A stretch of DNA of 64,000 nucleotides from Vicia villosa (lineage: Eukaryota > Streptophyta > Magnoliopsida > Fabales > Fabaceae). The DNA lies in NCBI RefSeq assembly GCF_029867415.1, contig NW_026705177.1:186001-250000 (forward strand), in the 5' to 3' direction. The translations under genes and the position numbers were made by a program. The notes under the pieces were generated by a model, which saw only the letters and a list, made by a program, of their open reading frames with translations, did no database searches and was not told the origin of the DNA. Of the stretch, positions 37,871-50,379 are shown piece after piece. How positions within the stretch are numbered: the first letter of the stretch is position 1; the number at the start of each line of letters is the position of its first letter.

Positions 37871-39043
37871 ATGGCACCTTTTTTGAAAAGGAAGAAGACT
37901 GGTTCTGGTGAGGGATCTTCCTCACAAGCTGGCAGGTTTGATCGGACGAAGTTTCTAGGTCCGGAGCAAGAGGCGAGGTACCATGAGCTTGAAAGCCGCG
38001 TTGTGTGGAGTGAACGCACGGTGATTCCTATTGACCACGGCCTCTTCCAAAGGGCGTGGACTGCTTTGTCTGAAACATGCTGGGACAAGTTGTTCACTCC
38101 ACCACAATTCTATCAGGTGGAGATTGTCAGAGAGTTTTATGCAAATGCCTTGCCTCCGAGCAGTTGGTCAGGTACTGAAGCTTACCCGTTTAAAACATGG
38201 GTGAGAGGTAAGGCCATTGATTTTAGCAAAGAGGCAATTTTTGATTTTCTGGATAACCCTCTTGCTTTGGTAGAAGAGTGTCAGTACCATCCCAGGTTGA
38301 ATAGAGGAAATTGGGATGTAGACAGCATTAGGGACAGAATTTGCAGGACTGGTTTCACCTATACTCTGACTAAAGCTGGGCTGCCAAAGACTTTTACTCG
38401 TAGTCAGTTGACGGAGGAGGCTCAGTTGGTGACTTCGGTGGTCCTTTACAACATTAGGCCACGGAGTCACACTTCTTCCCTCACCATTGATACGGCAGGT
38501 TTGGTTCAGGGTATTCTGAATGGTGATAACATTGATGTGTCCAGGATTGTGGCGAATGAGCTGAAAAGAGTCGCCCTGAATGGGACTCTTCATGGAGATG
38601 GGGTGAAATGTAGGTTGATTTTTCCTGGTCTAATAATGGGTTTGTGCAGGAAGGCTGGTGTCCGGTTCCCAACTGGTGGGATGATCCCCATGGATGGTAT
38701 TATAGATGATATTTTTGCTAACAGGTACTGTTTGCCTGGAGGTCGTCCTTTTGGTGTTGCTGCTGGTGCATCTAACCTTCCCGATGCTTCTCAAGCTGTT
38801 CCGGTTGCTGCTGCACCGCCTGCTGGTCCACAGTATGGTGATGCAAGTGATTGGAACTATCAGATGCATATGGCGCATCAGAGAGCGTTTATGTTTTTGC
38901 AGGATTCTATCCGGCAGCTTTCTCTGAAGCAGCCTGTTGGTTCCAGGGATGATTTATCTGCCTATGCTTCATGGCCTGAGGGCAGGCCAGATCCTGAGGA
39001 GGGGATGGAGCAGGATGATCCGGAGACTTCCGATGAGGAGTAG
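37871..39043 (+). CDS. Third ORF of the Athila-like element, plant-transposon-protein domain
   Basis: 390 residues from the ATG directly after the predicted splice acceptor; an upstream in-frame ATG at 37817 lies in the intron. The N-terminus has a basic nuclear-localisation-like stretch (FLKRKKTGSG). The central part (about residues 40-280, e.g. QVEIVREFYANALPPSSW and RDRICRTGFTY) resembles the domain annotated as 'putative plant transposon protein'. The C-terminus is acidic (QDDPETSDEE). The gene occupies the env-like position of Athila elements, but I see no signal peptide or transmembrane segment, so it is not an envelope protein. Its role is unknown; it may be a captured host or transposon gene. 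Confidence 0.75.
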   Translation: MAPFLKRKKTGSGEGSSSQAGRFDRTKFLGPEQEARYHELESRVVWSERTVIPIDHGLFQRAWTALSETCWDKLFTPPQFYQVEIVREFYANALPPSSWSGTEAYPFKTWVRGKAIDFSKEAIFDFLDNPLALVEECQYHPRLNRGNWDVDSIRDRICRTGFTYTLTKAGLPKTFTRSQLTEEAQLVTSVVLYNIRPRSHTSSLTIDTAGLVQGILNGDNIDVSRIVANELKRVALNGTLHGDGVKCRLIFPGLIMGLCRKAGVRFPTGGMIPMDGIIDDIFANRYCLPGGRPFGVAAGASNLPDASQAVPVAAAPPAGPQYGDASDWNYQMHMAHQRAFMFLQDSIRQLSLKQPVGSRDDLSAYASWPEGRPDPEEGMEQDDPETSDEE

Positions 39044-40630
39044 ACTTTATTCTTTACTGTTTTATGTTTTATTGTTTTTAGTTTTATGTTAGAACAATTT
39101 TTAGTTACTTTGTTTTTAATGTTTATAGTTTTGTTCCATCCTTTTGGATGAGGTACTTTGAAAGGCTAAGTTTACGCCTTTGGATAGTTAACACCTGTTT
39201 GGTGTGGTTTTTTATTTTATATAAGTTCAGTTTATTTTATTTTTGCATTTATTTATTTTTAAGTAGTTTATTTTAGTTTAGTGTTTATATTTTAGAAATA
39301 ATGGTTTGATAAGTTGTCCTGATGATTAATTAGCTGGAACACGAATTTTTGTTGCCACGATGAATTTGGATGATGCAACACAATTTGAGTGGTGATGATA
39401 TAAGTTGAAAACTGTACGCGCAAGGTACATCCTTTATCATTTTTTATCAAGTACCTTCGATTCTGATGCTTTTAATTGTACAAATTAGTTGTCATTAATT
39501 TCTGTGGATAAAATTAGTTCAATTGTGAATCACTTTAGCCTAGCTGTAGTTGTGAGGAGACTTTCCACTGTGTATATATATAAATTGTGCTGGATACCAG
39601 CAATGTGCGTTTTAACTCGTTTTTATTATGATTAATCTTGCATTGTTATTAAATTGTGTTAAGCATGAAAGTGATCAAGGCGTTTTGTTCTGCACTATGA
39701 GAAAAACTTCCAATCCAAATATAACCTACCCGGTGAGTGTGTGAGTATTTGCTAACCACTTTGAGCCATTTTGCCAAGATTCAATCGGTATCATGTCATG
39801 CCTTATAATTGCCGATTTTTGATTTGAATCTTGATGACTTTCTTTGAACCTTGAAAAGTACCATGAAATGTGGTTAGGATTGATTCCTTTTCGCCTTAGA
39901 ATAGGGAGCATTCGTGATTATGTGGTGGTAATATTCAAGTTGGGGAGAATAAAATTTTGATCTTGGTTGTATTGGTGTGTAGAAGAAAATAAATAATTGC
40001 TCAAGAGAGAAAAAGAAAAAGAAAAAAGAAAAAGAAAAAAAAAAGAAAAAGAAAAAGGAAAAGAGAAGAGCTTTGTATATAGCTAGTTCTTTTAAAATAA
40101 AAAGATGAACTCTTGAGCAATAAAATTGTGTGATCGGTTGATAAGGATGTGTGGATATTATCATGATTTGAATGCTCTCTTAGGAATTGACCCCTTTTGT
40201 TTCAATGGCCTTGAGAAATGACACTTCCTTGTTAACCAAGCCAAGCTACAACCCGAAAGTCCTTAGTGATTCATGCTTATATACTTTTTATATATCTTAT
40301 GCTTAGATGAGTTTATAATTAATTCGGTATGTTTGCGTCATTGTCTGGTGAGTGTTAGGATCCTCCATTTTTGTTCTCTCAGTAGAGAAATACGTAGGTG
40401 TGATTCATTCTTGAACTTCTTTTGCTTTGTGGAATTTCTGACATAGAATTTGTATATAGCATTAGCATTGTTATCATGGTACTTTGATGAAAACTGGTAA
40501 AGCTTGATCTTTGTGTACTTTTGGAATTTGAACCATTCAATTGTTCTTGTTTCTACCTTGTTGTTTCATTTGTGATATTTTGTGTTCCCGGAAATTTATC
40601 ATTGTTTTGTTTGAGGACAAACAAGAGTTT
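39044..40630 (+). other. Long 3' non-coding region of the Athila-like element
   Basis: No ORF. It contains a PPT-like motif, caagttggggaga, at 39936-39948, about 690 bp before the true PPT. It also contains a perfect 12-bp inverted repeat (attgctcaagag at 39996-40007, ctcttgagcaat at 40110-40121) bracketing an A/G-only tract. The same arrangement occurs in the second Athila-like element. Confidence 0.7.
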
Positions 40631-40644
40631 AAGTTGGGGAGAGT
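40631..40644 (+). other. Polypurine tract
   Basis: aagttggggagagt lies immediately before the 3' LTR, the expected plus-strand priming site. Confidence 0.85.
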
Positions 40645-41845
40645 TGTTAGGTGCCAAATTGTGTTTATATTTAGTTTAATTAATGGCACCTTTCGACCGT
40701 TTTTATCGGATATTCGTACAATTCCCTGAAGTTTTAGATAATTATTTATGGTTTATAATATTAAGCTTTCATTTTATGTTAATATGTGTTTTAGTTATGA
40801 TTTTGTAGGTTTTAGCCAATTTTAGGGAAGTTTGGAGCTTGTTTTGAGCTTTGCAAGAGAGTGCCTGGCAGAAGTATGCGCGCGTCGCGCTGGGATGTGG
40901 GCGCGTCGCGCCCTGGGCAAGATATTTTGGAGCTTCCAGACAGAGAGTTGCGCGCGTCACGCGCATGGGCGGTTTATAATTTTAAGTGTATTGGCGCGAA
41001 GCGCGCTGGAGGGCGCGACGCGCCCTGGACAGATTTCAGAAATACTATATAAAGGGGTTTTCAGATATTTTATGGGGTTGGTTGATTTTGAGAGCTAAAG
41101 AACACTTGTGCACTGTAGCAAACAAAGAATCGAAGATTGGAAGCTTTGATCGTCGATTAATCGCCTTTGATGCTTGTTGATCTTCATCCTTTACTTCTTG
41201 AGCAAGCTACCATTTTCATGGATAGCTAAATCTCTTTTGTATCAAGATAAGATGTAATCTTCCTAGCCTTTTGTAGGTTTTTCTTGTGAATATATGTGTA
41301 TGAACAAGTGATGATCAATATAGATGGTTTAGTTTGTTTATTAAAGCCTTTTCTTTGGTATAAGTGTTTGAGACATCAATATTTGTATCTAGATCTAACT
41401 TTATCATCTATCAAACTATAAATTGCAGACATGGATTTAGCGTTTGATGTTTACTTAGTATCGGTTTTAAAACGTTATTTGTATTGTTTAAACGGTGGAG
41501 AAATCGTCGGTTAAACAATACGGTAAATCTAACTATATCGTTGCGGACACGGACGATATAGGCGTCGATACGTAATTATGTTGATCGTTACCATGTTCAT
41601 ATACGTATATTTATAAGGAGACATACAAATTTAGGTCGATGAAATCGAATCTTGATACATTTTCTTTAACTTAGAACTTTCATTAATTTACTCTTTGCTA
41701 CTAAAAGAATTGAATGACCTTTTGCAAACCCAAATTTAAAGTAACATTAACTCAAGACAAAATAGGCTATAGAACGGCGGTGATATCGCAATAATCCCTG
41801 TGGATACGATAATAACGAAAAGTACACCACAATACTCTTTCAACA
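40645..41845 (+). repeat. 3' LTR of the Athila-like element
   Basis: Same length as the 5' LTR, with three substitutions noted. CpG-rich array at 40877-41028, TATA box at 41045-41054. Confidence 0.95.
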
Positions 41846-44800
41846 ACAACACATAAAGCATCAGAGAAAAATAAAGCAGATTCAATATGAAGATCTAAAG
41901 CCAAATTAATAGCCCATTGAATACCAAGGAGTTCCGCAGTGGCCGGATTGGCGAAACTCGAAATTCTCTTGCACGCCGCTATAGCAATGTTCCCAGAAGG
42001 ATCTTTGATGACACACCCCAATGCGAGAATTCCATTTTCAAAACAGCCGGCATCCGATTGAACACTCCAGAAGCCTTTTGGAATGAGGCTTATGTTGTTT
42101 TTCGCAGCGTGAATCTGCCCAATCGAGCTTGAAACATTGAAGTCAGCAACAGCTTCCTCAATTTCCTGCGCTATGACTTGCGGCCTCGGACTCTTGTGGT
42201 TAAAGACAACATCATTCCTAGCACACCAGATTTTCCACAGACCAAAACCCACAGTTTGGACTAGCTTTTTCTCTTTTGATTTTAAAACATTCAACAGCCA
42301 AGCATTAACCTCACCAGCATCCGGCAATCGAAATCCCAGCGGAGGGGAAAAGAAAACCCTTTTTGAAAATTCACAATGAAAAACAATATGCCCAGCAGAC
42401 TCAGGGAAACTATGACAGAGGGGGCAGAGAGTGTCGAGACGAATACCTTTCTTTTCCAAATTACTCTTGGTCGGAAGAACATTATTAAGCAGCCTCCAAA
42501 TAAAAGATTTTGTTTTTTCCAGCAGTGGAGCTTTCCATAGATATTTCCAAACCTCACCGTCTTGTGAAAAGGAAGATTCAGCCTTAGGGTGGTGCTGCAA
42601 TCTTTTTGCAAGGTGATAGCTGGATTTTACAGAGTACTCTCCATCCCTTGCATAATGCCAGATACGTTTGTCAACCGGGGCTCTAATGGAGATAGGAATG
42701 CTTGCTATGTGATCCACTTCACTTGAGGCAAAAGTATCTTTGAGGGTGTCTAGATTCCACTTTGCAAGATCAGCATCAATGAGGCTAGACACCTTCGTAT
42801 GAGGCTCCAGGGAATCTTTCGTCGTGAACGGCTTGAAACCCGGGATAGAGGGAATCCAATTATCGCCTACAATGTTAACACTCTCACCATTTCCTATGCG
42901 CCATCTCGTCCCACTGAGAACCAAGTCTTTAACGCTGATGATGCTGCGCCAAGCATAGCTTGGTTTGAAACCAATACCTGCTTCAGCTATGCTACACCTA
43001 GGGTAGTATTTCCCTTTAAAGAACCTAGCAAAAAGGGAGCCATCATTTTGTAACAATCTCCAGAATTGCTTACCAAGAAGGCTACTGTTGAAATCATTGA
43101 TGCCCCTAAATCCCATTCCTCCATTTCCTTTTGATTTGGATAGTCTCTCCCAACTCATCCAGTGGATTTTCCTTCCCTCGTCATTAGATCCCCACCAAAA
43201 CCTTGACAGCATCGATTCAATTTCCTTACAGCAACTGTCCGGGAGACGGTAGCAACTCATTATGTAGGTTCGAATAGCTTGAGCCACAGCCTTTATGAGT
43301 ACTTCTTTCCCAGCCCTCGAGAGGAATTTTTCTTTCCATCCCTTGATTTTCTTCCAGACCCGCTCGATAACCAAGGAGAAGACTTCTTTTTTTGATCTAC
43401 CAAAAACCATAGGGAGCCCGAGATATTTAGTGTGACTTGGAACAGCTTTGAAACCCAACTTGTTACGTATTGTTTCCTTCATGTTTGTAGGCAGGTTGTT
43501 GCTGAAAGACACCTCGGATTTTTCAAAATTAACCACTTGGCCAGAAGCACTCTGATACTTGTCCAGAATTTCCAGAATTTTTGCAGCTTCATCTTCATTT
43601 GCAGGAGAAAAAATGAGACTGTCATCAGCGAAAAACAGGTGAGATATAATAGGAGATTTCCTAGCAACCTTTATACCATGAATTTCCTTCGATGCAGCGG
43701 CGTTCCTTAGCATACCTGACAAAAAATCAGCACAAATAATAAACAGGTAAGGGGAAAGAGGATCGCCTTGGCGAAGCCCTCTTTCCGGATGGAAAGACTT
43801 TGACGGTTTACCGTTTATGAGGACGCTATAGGAGACTGTGGTCATGCATCTCTTGATGAGGCTGACCAAGTTAGGAGGGAAACCCAATGCATTAAGAGCG
43901 CTAACCACAAAGTCCCTCTCAATCCGGTCGTACGCCTTTGACATATCAAGCTTTAGAGCCATGTTCCCTTTCTTGCCTTTCTTTTTATTTTTTAGCCAGT
44001 GGAAACAATCCATAGCAATAAGAGCATTATCCGTAATTAATCTACCTCGGACGAAGGCACTTTGTTCTTCACTGATAATTGAAGGAAGAATTGGTTTAAT
44101 TCTGTTTGCTATTGCCTTTGTGACAGCTTTCATAATTACGTTGCAAAGGCTGATAGGTCTGAATTCGTGAGGGGAGCGTGGATTTTTTAGCTTGGGAATT
44201 AAAGCAATGAAGGTTGCATTTATATCCGCGGGGTCTCGCTGATTATTAAGGATATCCAAAGCAACAGCAGTGACATCACTTCCCACAGTATTCCAGTATT
44301 TTTGGAAAAAGAGAGCTGGCAGCCCATCAGGGCCTGGGGATTTTGTGGGGTGCATCTGAAATATAGCTTCCTTAACTTCAGAGTCGGAGAAAGGCGAGGC
44401 ACAAACAGAATAGAATTCCTCAGAAATCGTTGCATTAACAGAACTGCAAACCTCATCAATACCTGTGGGGTTAGAGGATTTGAAGATCTCGAGAAAATAA
44501 TCAATAAAGATGCGCTCACAGTGTCGAGAACCTGAAACCCAATTTCCATTCTTGTCTTTGATCCTCTTGATAGCATTTGTTTTCCTTCTTTGATTCGCTT
44601 TGCTATGAAAGAATTTTGTGTTGCGGTCTCCGTCCTTCAACCACATAGCTCTACTTCTTTGCCTCCAAATTGTCTCCTCGAAGCTCAATAACTTTCCTCT
44701 TTGTTTCTCAAGGTTTTTGAAATTTTGAATCTCCATCTGGTCTGCTCCCCATCTCCTTTCCTCCTTTAAAAGGGACTCCAGCCTTCTTATCTCTTTTGCC

Positions 44801-45690
44801 ACACTCCCAGACCTGTATTCCTTGAACAGGGTGGCTAATTCCTGCAAACCTTTTGTCTTGTGAGCAAAGTTTTCTTCTCCACGCCTCCAAATCTGTTTGA
44901 CCAGGTTCTCATAGAGAGGGTCCCTGGACCAAACCTCTTCGAAACGGAATAAATAGAATTTCTCTTCTCTTTCTTGTTCATTTTCAATTAACACGCGAAG
45001 AGCTGCATGATCCGAACCATGGCGAGGAAGATGAGTCACTTTCGTGTTTGGGAATTTTTCCTTGAAAAGCTTCGTTACAAAAATTCTATCGAGTCTGCAT
45101 TGGATGTTATCTGCCCCATGTCTTCCGTTAGACCAAGTGAAAGGATACCCCCTGAAAACCAACATCCAGTAGACCACTTTGATCAATTGCGTTCCTGCCC
45201 CAAGAGAATTGAGATAGAGTTCTGCGATTTCCCCCCACCTTCTCACTGTCGAGGAGAGTGTCATTAAAATCACCGAACATAATCAGCAAATCTCCCAGAT
45301 CATTGCACACCTCCTGCACCAACTGCCAAGTGTGCCTTTTCAGATGTTCTACCGGGAAGCCGTATATACCCCCCAAAGCCCATGGATTGTCTTCGTCTCC
45401 TTCACAGCAATAACCCCCAATATGATTTGGAGATTGTGAAACTATCTGAATATGGAGCTCCTCGACCCACAGCTAACATAAACCACCAGCTCTACCCCTC
45501 CCCGAACCTCTACAGTCAATGGAGAAAATATTTTTGAAACCAGCTATTGATCCAATCCTTTGCATCTCATCACTCTTCAATCTAGTTTCCATAAGGAAGA
45601 CTAGATGGGGTTTTTCAAGACGAATGAGCCTCGTTAAGGCCCGAACTGCACGAGGGTGCCCCAAACCCCTGCAGTTCCAACTGATGGCCT

Positions 45691-46959
45691 TCATTGGGAT
45701 AGGCGGTGTTGGTTCTCCAACACCACCTCTGGTAGCTGTGCATTTGGAATTTCTTCATTTGAGACCTGTTTCCTTTTCTTCTCCCCACTTCCGCAATCTT
45801 CAAGAGTCCCTTCCGTTACCATCACGTCTATCAATTGTCTTTTGCTGTGGTCTAGTGTGATCTTCTTACACTGAGTATCGGGGACCTTCTTGACACCTTT
45901 TTTCCTGATCCACTTCTTCCTCGAGTTCTGAGAATGTTTTGATCCCGCCTCTTCTTCAGTTTCTTTAATCGTGAGAGCTACCGCTCCAAAAGATTCTGCT
46001 ACTTTTTCAATCTCCAGAGTCTTTTGTTTATTTATTTCTAGAATCTTGCTTCCCTCTGCCTCCTTCGGATCATTCCTTGAAATCTTAGCTTGTTGCACCT
46101 CAGGTTCTTCTCCCTCTCCTTGTAATTTTTCCTCGCATCTGCTTTGACCAGAAGATACATTAAATAAGCTTTTACTGCAGGTGCCTGAACTTGAGTCACG
46201 TTTCTTCTGCTCCTCTCCCATCTTTGGAAGTGGTGAAGCTCGAAGCCACTGACCGTATGAGAGATCTTGTTCTTCCAATTCCTCATAGCCTTCTTCTGAA
46301 AGATCTTCCACTGCCTCGCAGTCCTTCATTTGATGCCCTAGTCTGCCACACACAAAACAGAACGTGGGGAGTCGTTCGTATTTGAAGTGGATTCTCAAAT
46401 TCTTTTCCTTGAATTTGACGACTGTTCCTCTCTTCAAGGGAAGTTTCAGGTCCAGGGTTACTTTGATTCGCAGAAAACGCCCATTCCTGCACACTTCACG
46501 GAGGTCCATTTCTTCAAAGTTGCCTAGTGTGCTTCCAATCTTCCTCGCCATAGCTTCAGAGCGAAGCTTTAAAGGTAGCTCATAGATTCGGACCCAAAAG
46601 GATGCGAAATGCATGTTAATGTCTTATGGTTGTTCCTCGCCAGAGATACGATTCAGAACGAGAAGCGATCTATCAAAACTCCATGGCCCGTTTTTTATCA
46701 CAAAGTCCAAATCTCTTTTTGTTGCGAACTTGAAAAGGAACAGATTTTTCCCCAGATCTTGAGTCTCCACCTGGTTTTTGAGCTTCCAAGCGCTAATCAT
46801 GGTGCTTTTGAACGCTCTGACATTGAAACTACTATCGGTCCACAGCTTCCCCGCCAGAGTTCTCTGAAACGACTCCTCTTCACTTACCTCTTCCTCCGCC
46901 ACCACTACTCCCTCCTCTTCCTCCTTAGAAAGTTGAATACTCCGCCACTTCTCCATCAA
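45691..46959 (-). pseudogene. LINE ORF1 protein, DUF4283 and CCHC zinc knuckle, one stop
   Basis: The frame starts MMEKWRSIQLSKEEEE at 46959 and covers a DUF4283 region (FKFATKRDLDFVIKNGPWSF). One in-frame TAA at 46623-46621 interrupts it (EEQP-stop-DINMHF). It continues through SFWVRIYELPLKLRS to a canonical knuckle, CFVCGRLGHQMKDC, and a long Glu/Lys-rich tail. These proteins bind LINE RNA. The TGA stop overlaps the ORF2 start as ATGA. Confidence 0.85.
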
Positions 46960-47197
46960 AGACCAGTACAGAAAGCCAAAAGGTTATCGAGAGAAAAAAA
47001 ACAGACTAAGAGTTTGAGTCCCAGCCACAAGGTGGAAAGAACCAGAAAAAACTAGGAAACGAAAACAGAGATCTGAATGAAAAGCCACCACAAAACCCTA
47101 GCCGAAGAAAAGGGGGGAAAACGAAAAGTCACGATAAGTTTAGAGAGAGAGGCACAGGCTTCTCTCTAGAAACACGTGGGTGTGACACACCTATGTT

Positions 47198-47400
47198 ATT
47201 GTTTGAGCCGATGGAATCTTTTTCCATGCTTTCTGACTTATGAATAGGTGCAGCAGGGACGACACCACACACATGTTTCTCAAACATGTTATCATCATTT
47301 TGCCACCACACAAAGATCTTCTTCGTGTCACCTTAGGTTCCCACATCTTTGCTCACTCATATTCATTTGGATCTTAAAAATTTCGCCATGTCGTACCAAA
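47198..47400 (-). pseudogene. Unidentified coding-like fragment split by the LINE (proximal part)
   Basis: Minus-strand frame with WWQNDDNMFEKHVCGV and IHKSESMEKDSIGSNNN. It continues in frame beyond the LINE at 29849. No family recognised. The rest of 47400-47700 shows nothing. Confidence 0.25.
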
Positions 47401-47710
47401 CTTGTTTTTATTCAACAATGAGTGATTGAAGAATAGAATAGAAAACGACCCGGTTGCAAAAGAGTGCAACATCTTTTGGAGTAGGAACCTGTTTACATCT
47501 ACTGCAAATTATTTTAAATAAATTTAAAAATTAGTAGTTAAATTACTTGAAGTACATTGATTCTGACTCACTATTAATATGTAAAATATATTGGAAATTG
47601 GCTTTGAACAAAGTTCATGTTTTGGGCCGGTCGCACAGGCCCACTAGAGCGTAAATTTCAAAATAGACAGATATAATGCTAAGCCTTCTCACGCTACTCC
47701 GTATATGAAC

Positions 47711-48820
<1,110 letters not shown>

Positions 48821-49009
48821 GTATGAACACATTCTACATTATCTAATCTATCTCCGGCCATCCACACTTCATGTTCATTTTCATATTTAAGTTGCTAATA
48901 ATCTCATATTTAAAGAGAGAGAACGCGCCATTTTAAGTTATCTTCATCCACTTTATTGGAACTCAGCTCCACTGCTACGCAACAACAAATTTTATCCCCT
49001 AATTATTAT

Positions 49010-49200
49010 TATTGTTGAATATGACTCATATTGTTGAGATAATTATGAGTTGTAGAGATAAATATGGGTTGTTGAGAATATAACTCATTGTTGAGATAAT
49101 TATGAGTTTTTGAAATAACTGTAGGTGGTTGACAGAATAGCTTATATTGTCGAGATAATTATTGGTAGAGATAATAGTTTGTTGAGGGAAACTAGAGATT
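49010..49200. repeat. Degenerate tandem repeat of ttgttgagataattatgagt
   Basis: Four to five irregular copies of a ttgagataattatgagtt-like unit, spaced 30-60 bp apart. The flanking 48830-50370 is AT-rich with no gene visible. Confidence 0.45.
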
Positions 49201-50379
49201 AGAGTTTTAGGTAAGCTAAAGCCTCATATTATATATATGACTTGTAAACTATAATGTATATGCAATTTCACAAGACATAAATAAATGAAATTGTAGCCAC
49301 TCTATAGTCGCAGAGGTAGTTAATTTGGTCAAATTGTGTGAACAAAACTTATGTGTGTTTCTCTATTCTGATATGTATTCGCGCTATTGTTCTAACAATT
49401 ATGAATAAACTAAATATTGTTTTTTTTATATGAACGATGGTTAATTCTAGCATGTACCATCAAGTAAGTCTCTCACCAGTGGAGCATACAAAATACTACT
49501 ATTAGATTAACTCAACGATTCATATTTAATTTTAATTAAAATGAGAACACCGACACATTTTTACATTGAATCTTGTTCTCACCTTTCTTCTTTATTCTGA
49601 AACTTTATCCTCTCATTTAGTAAAAAAAACAATAACCTCCAATAGTGCTTTAAAGGTTGAAATTTCTCAAAATCTATTATCTTTTTATCTTTAATAATCA
49701 TTTTTTCCAAAATGAAAAGAACAGAAAAATCTCATAAAGAAAAAAATTGTTTTACATATATAGAATGTTAATGTTACCTTTTTGTTATTGAAACGATAAT
49801 AATTTCTTTTTGCAACCATGTTTCTTCGAGTTTCATCCATATAATTTTTATTATTAAAATAAGAATGGTGTGTGATATGTTTTTTTTATATGTATTGGGT
49901 TTTTTAGGACATTAACCTTTCCTCATTAGATTAAATAAACCTACATTGTTTCAATACTAATTGTTACATGTGATTTTGATTTCTTGTCTTTATTTATTTT
50001 TGGGATAATACCTATTCACGCCTGCTATTAGGGTGACTTTTGATTTTCCCCCTATTAATTTTTTTGTTAGATTCCCCCTTATAAAACACAGATTTCATTT
50101 CCGCTACCCCCTATCCTTTGTTTGGTTGACTGGACGTGAAGAATTTTAACTGACTGAACATATGAATCTCTTGTTTGGCTGACTGAAAGCCAAAACCTTA
50201 TGTATAGCATGCCAATACACAACCACTAAACCAACTCATTTCATTTGTTTTAATCTTGTTTTGAAAAAAAAATGCAATTTAATTTGTATATTGTGATGCA
50301 TTTTTCCAACTTTTATATTATATTGTAGCTGTATTTATTTAATATTTTAACAATTTGTCTAATGTAAATAATACTTATA

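Larger units (their letters stand above)
30139..41845 (+). mobile_element. Athila-like Ty3/gypsy LTR retrotransposon, complete and young (11.7 kb)
   Basis: Two 1,201-bp LTRs (30139-31339, 40645-41845) begin tgttagg and end ctttcaaca. The element is flanked by a perfect 5-bp duplication, acaac (30134-30138, 41846-41850). The PBS matches tRNA-Asp. It has an intact gag-pol ORF, a third ORF, a long 3' non-coding region and a polypurine tract. I count three LTR substitutions; at an assumed 1.3e-8 per site per year that is roughly 0.1 million years. Lineage call rests on the tRNA-Asp PBS, the single gag-pol frame, the CX2CX3HX4C gag knuckle and the extra ORF in the env-like position. Confidence 0.94.
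29902..45694 (-). pseudogene. LINE ORF2: endonuclease-RT-RNase H, interrupted
   Basis: The protein starts MKAISWNCRGLG (endonuclease) at 45694, with METRLK, GDFND and SDHAAL motifs. A TAG lies at about 45479-45477 (after GGLC) and a frameshift near 45150. From 45273 a 1,168-codon frame runs through the reverse transcriptase (LRQGDPLSPYL, FFADDSLIF), zf-RVT (CPLCHSFPESAGHIVFHC) and into an RNase H domain (SDAGCF, TAELLGI, FFSDALCVV). The LTR element interrupts here. The remaining RNase H segment with NSDAHLLVRAGR continues at 30133-29902 in the same frame. The final 20 or so residues of the 45273 frame are LTR sequence, not LINE. The ATG overlaps the ORF1 stop as ATGA. Confidence 0.88.
29864..47181 (-). 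mobile_element. Second L1-type LINE, full length, split by an LTR retrotransposon
   Basis: A 16-bp duplication, gtgacacacctatgtt, brackets the element at 29850-29865 and 47182-47197; some terminal t's may belong to the poly(A). The 3' poly(A) tail is the T-run at 29864-29877. ORF1 and ORF2 lie on the minus strand. The LTR element at 30139-41845 interrupts ORF2 within the RNase H domain and duplicates acaac. Without it the LINE is about 5.6 kb. ORF1 has one stop; ORF2 has one stop and one frameshift in the endonuclease region. Confidence 0.92.

Noticed and set aside
37871..39043. ORF3 as an envelope-like gene
   Set aside because: No signal peptide, transmembrane helix or Cys-rich ectodomain; it has a basic nuclear-type N-terminus and resembles a plant transposon domain.
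41767..41845. C-terminal 20-odd residues of the large LINE frame
   Set aside because: They are encoded by the reverse strand of the inserted LTR, not by the LINE.
49010..49200. CRISPR-like regular repeats
   Set aside because: Units are degenerate and irregularly spaced, and this is plant nuclear DNA; no array exists in the window.
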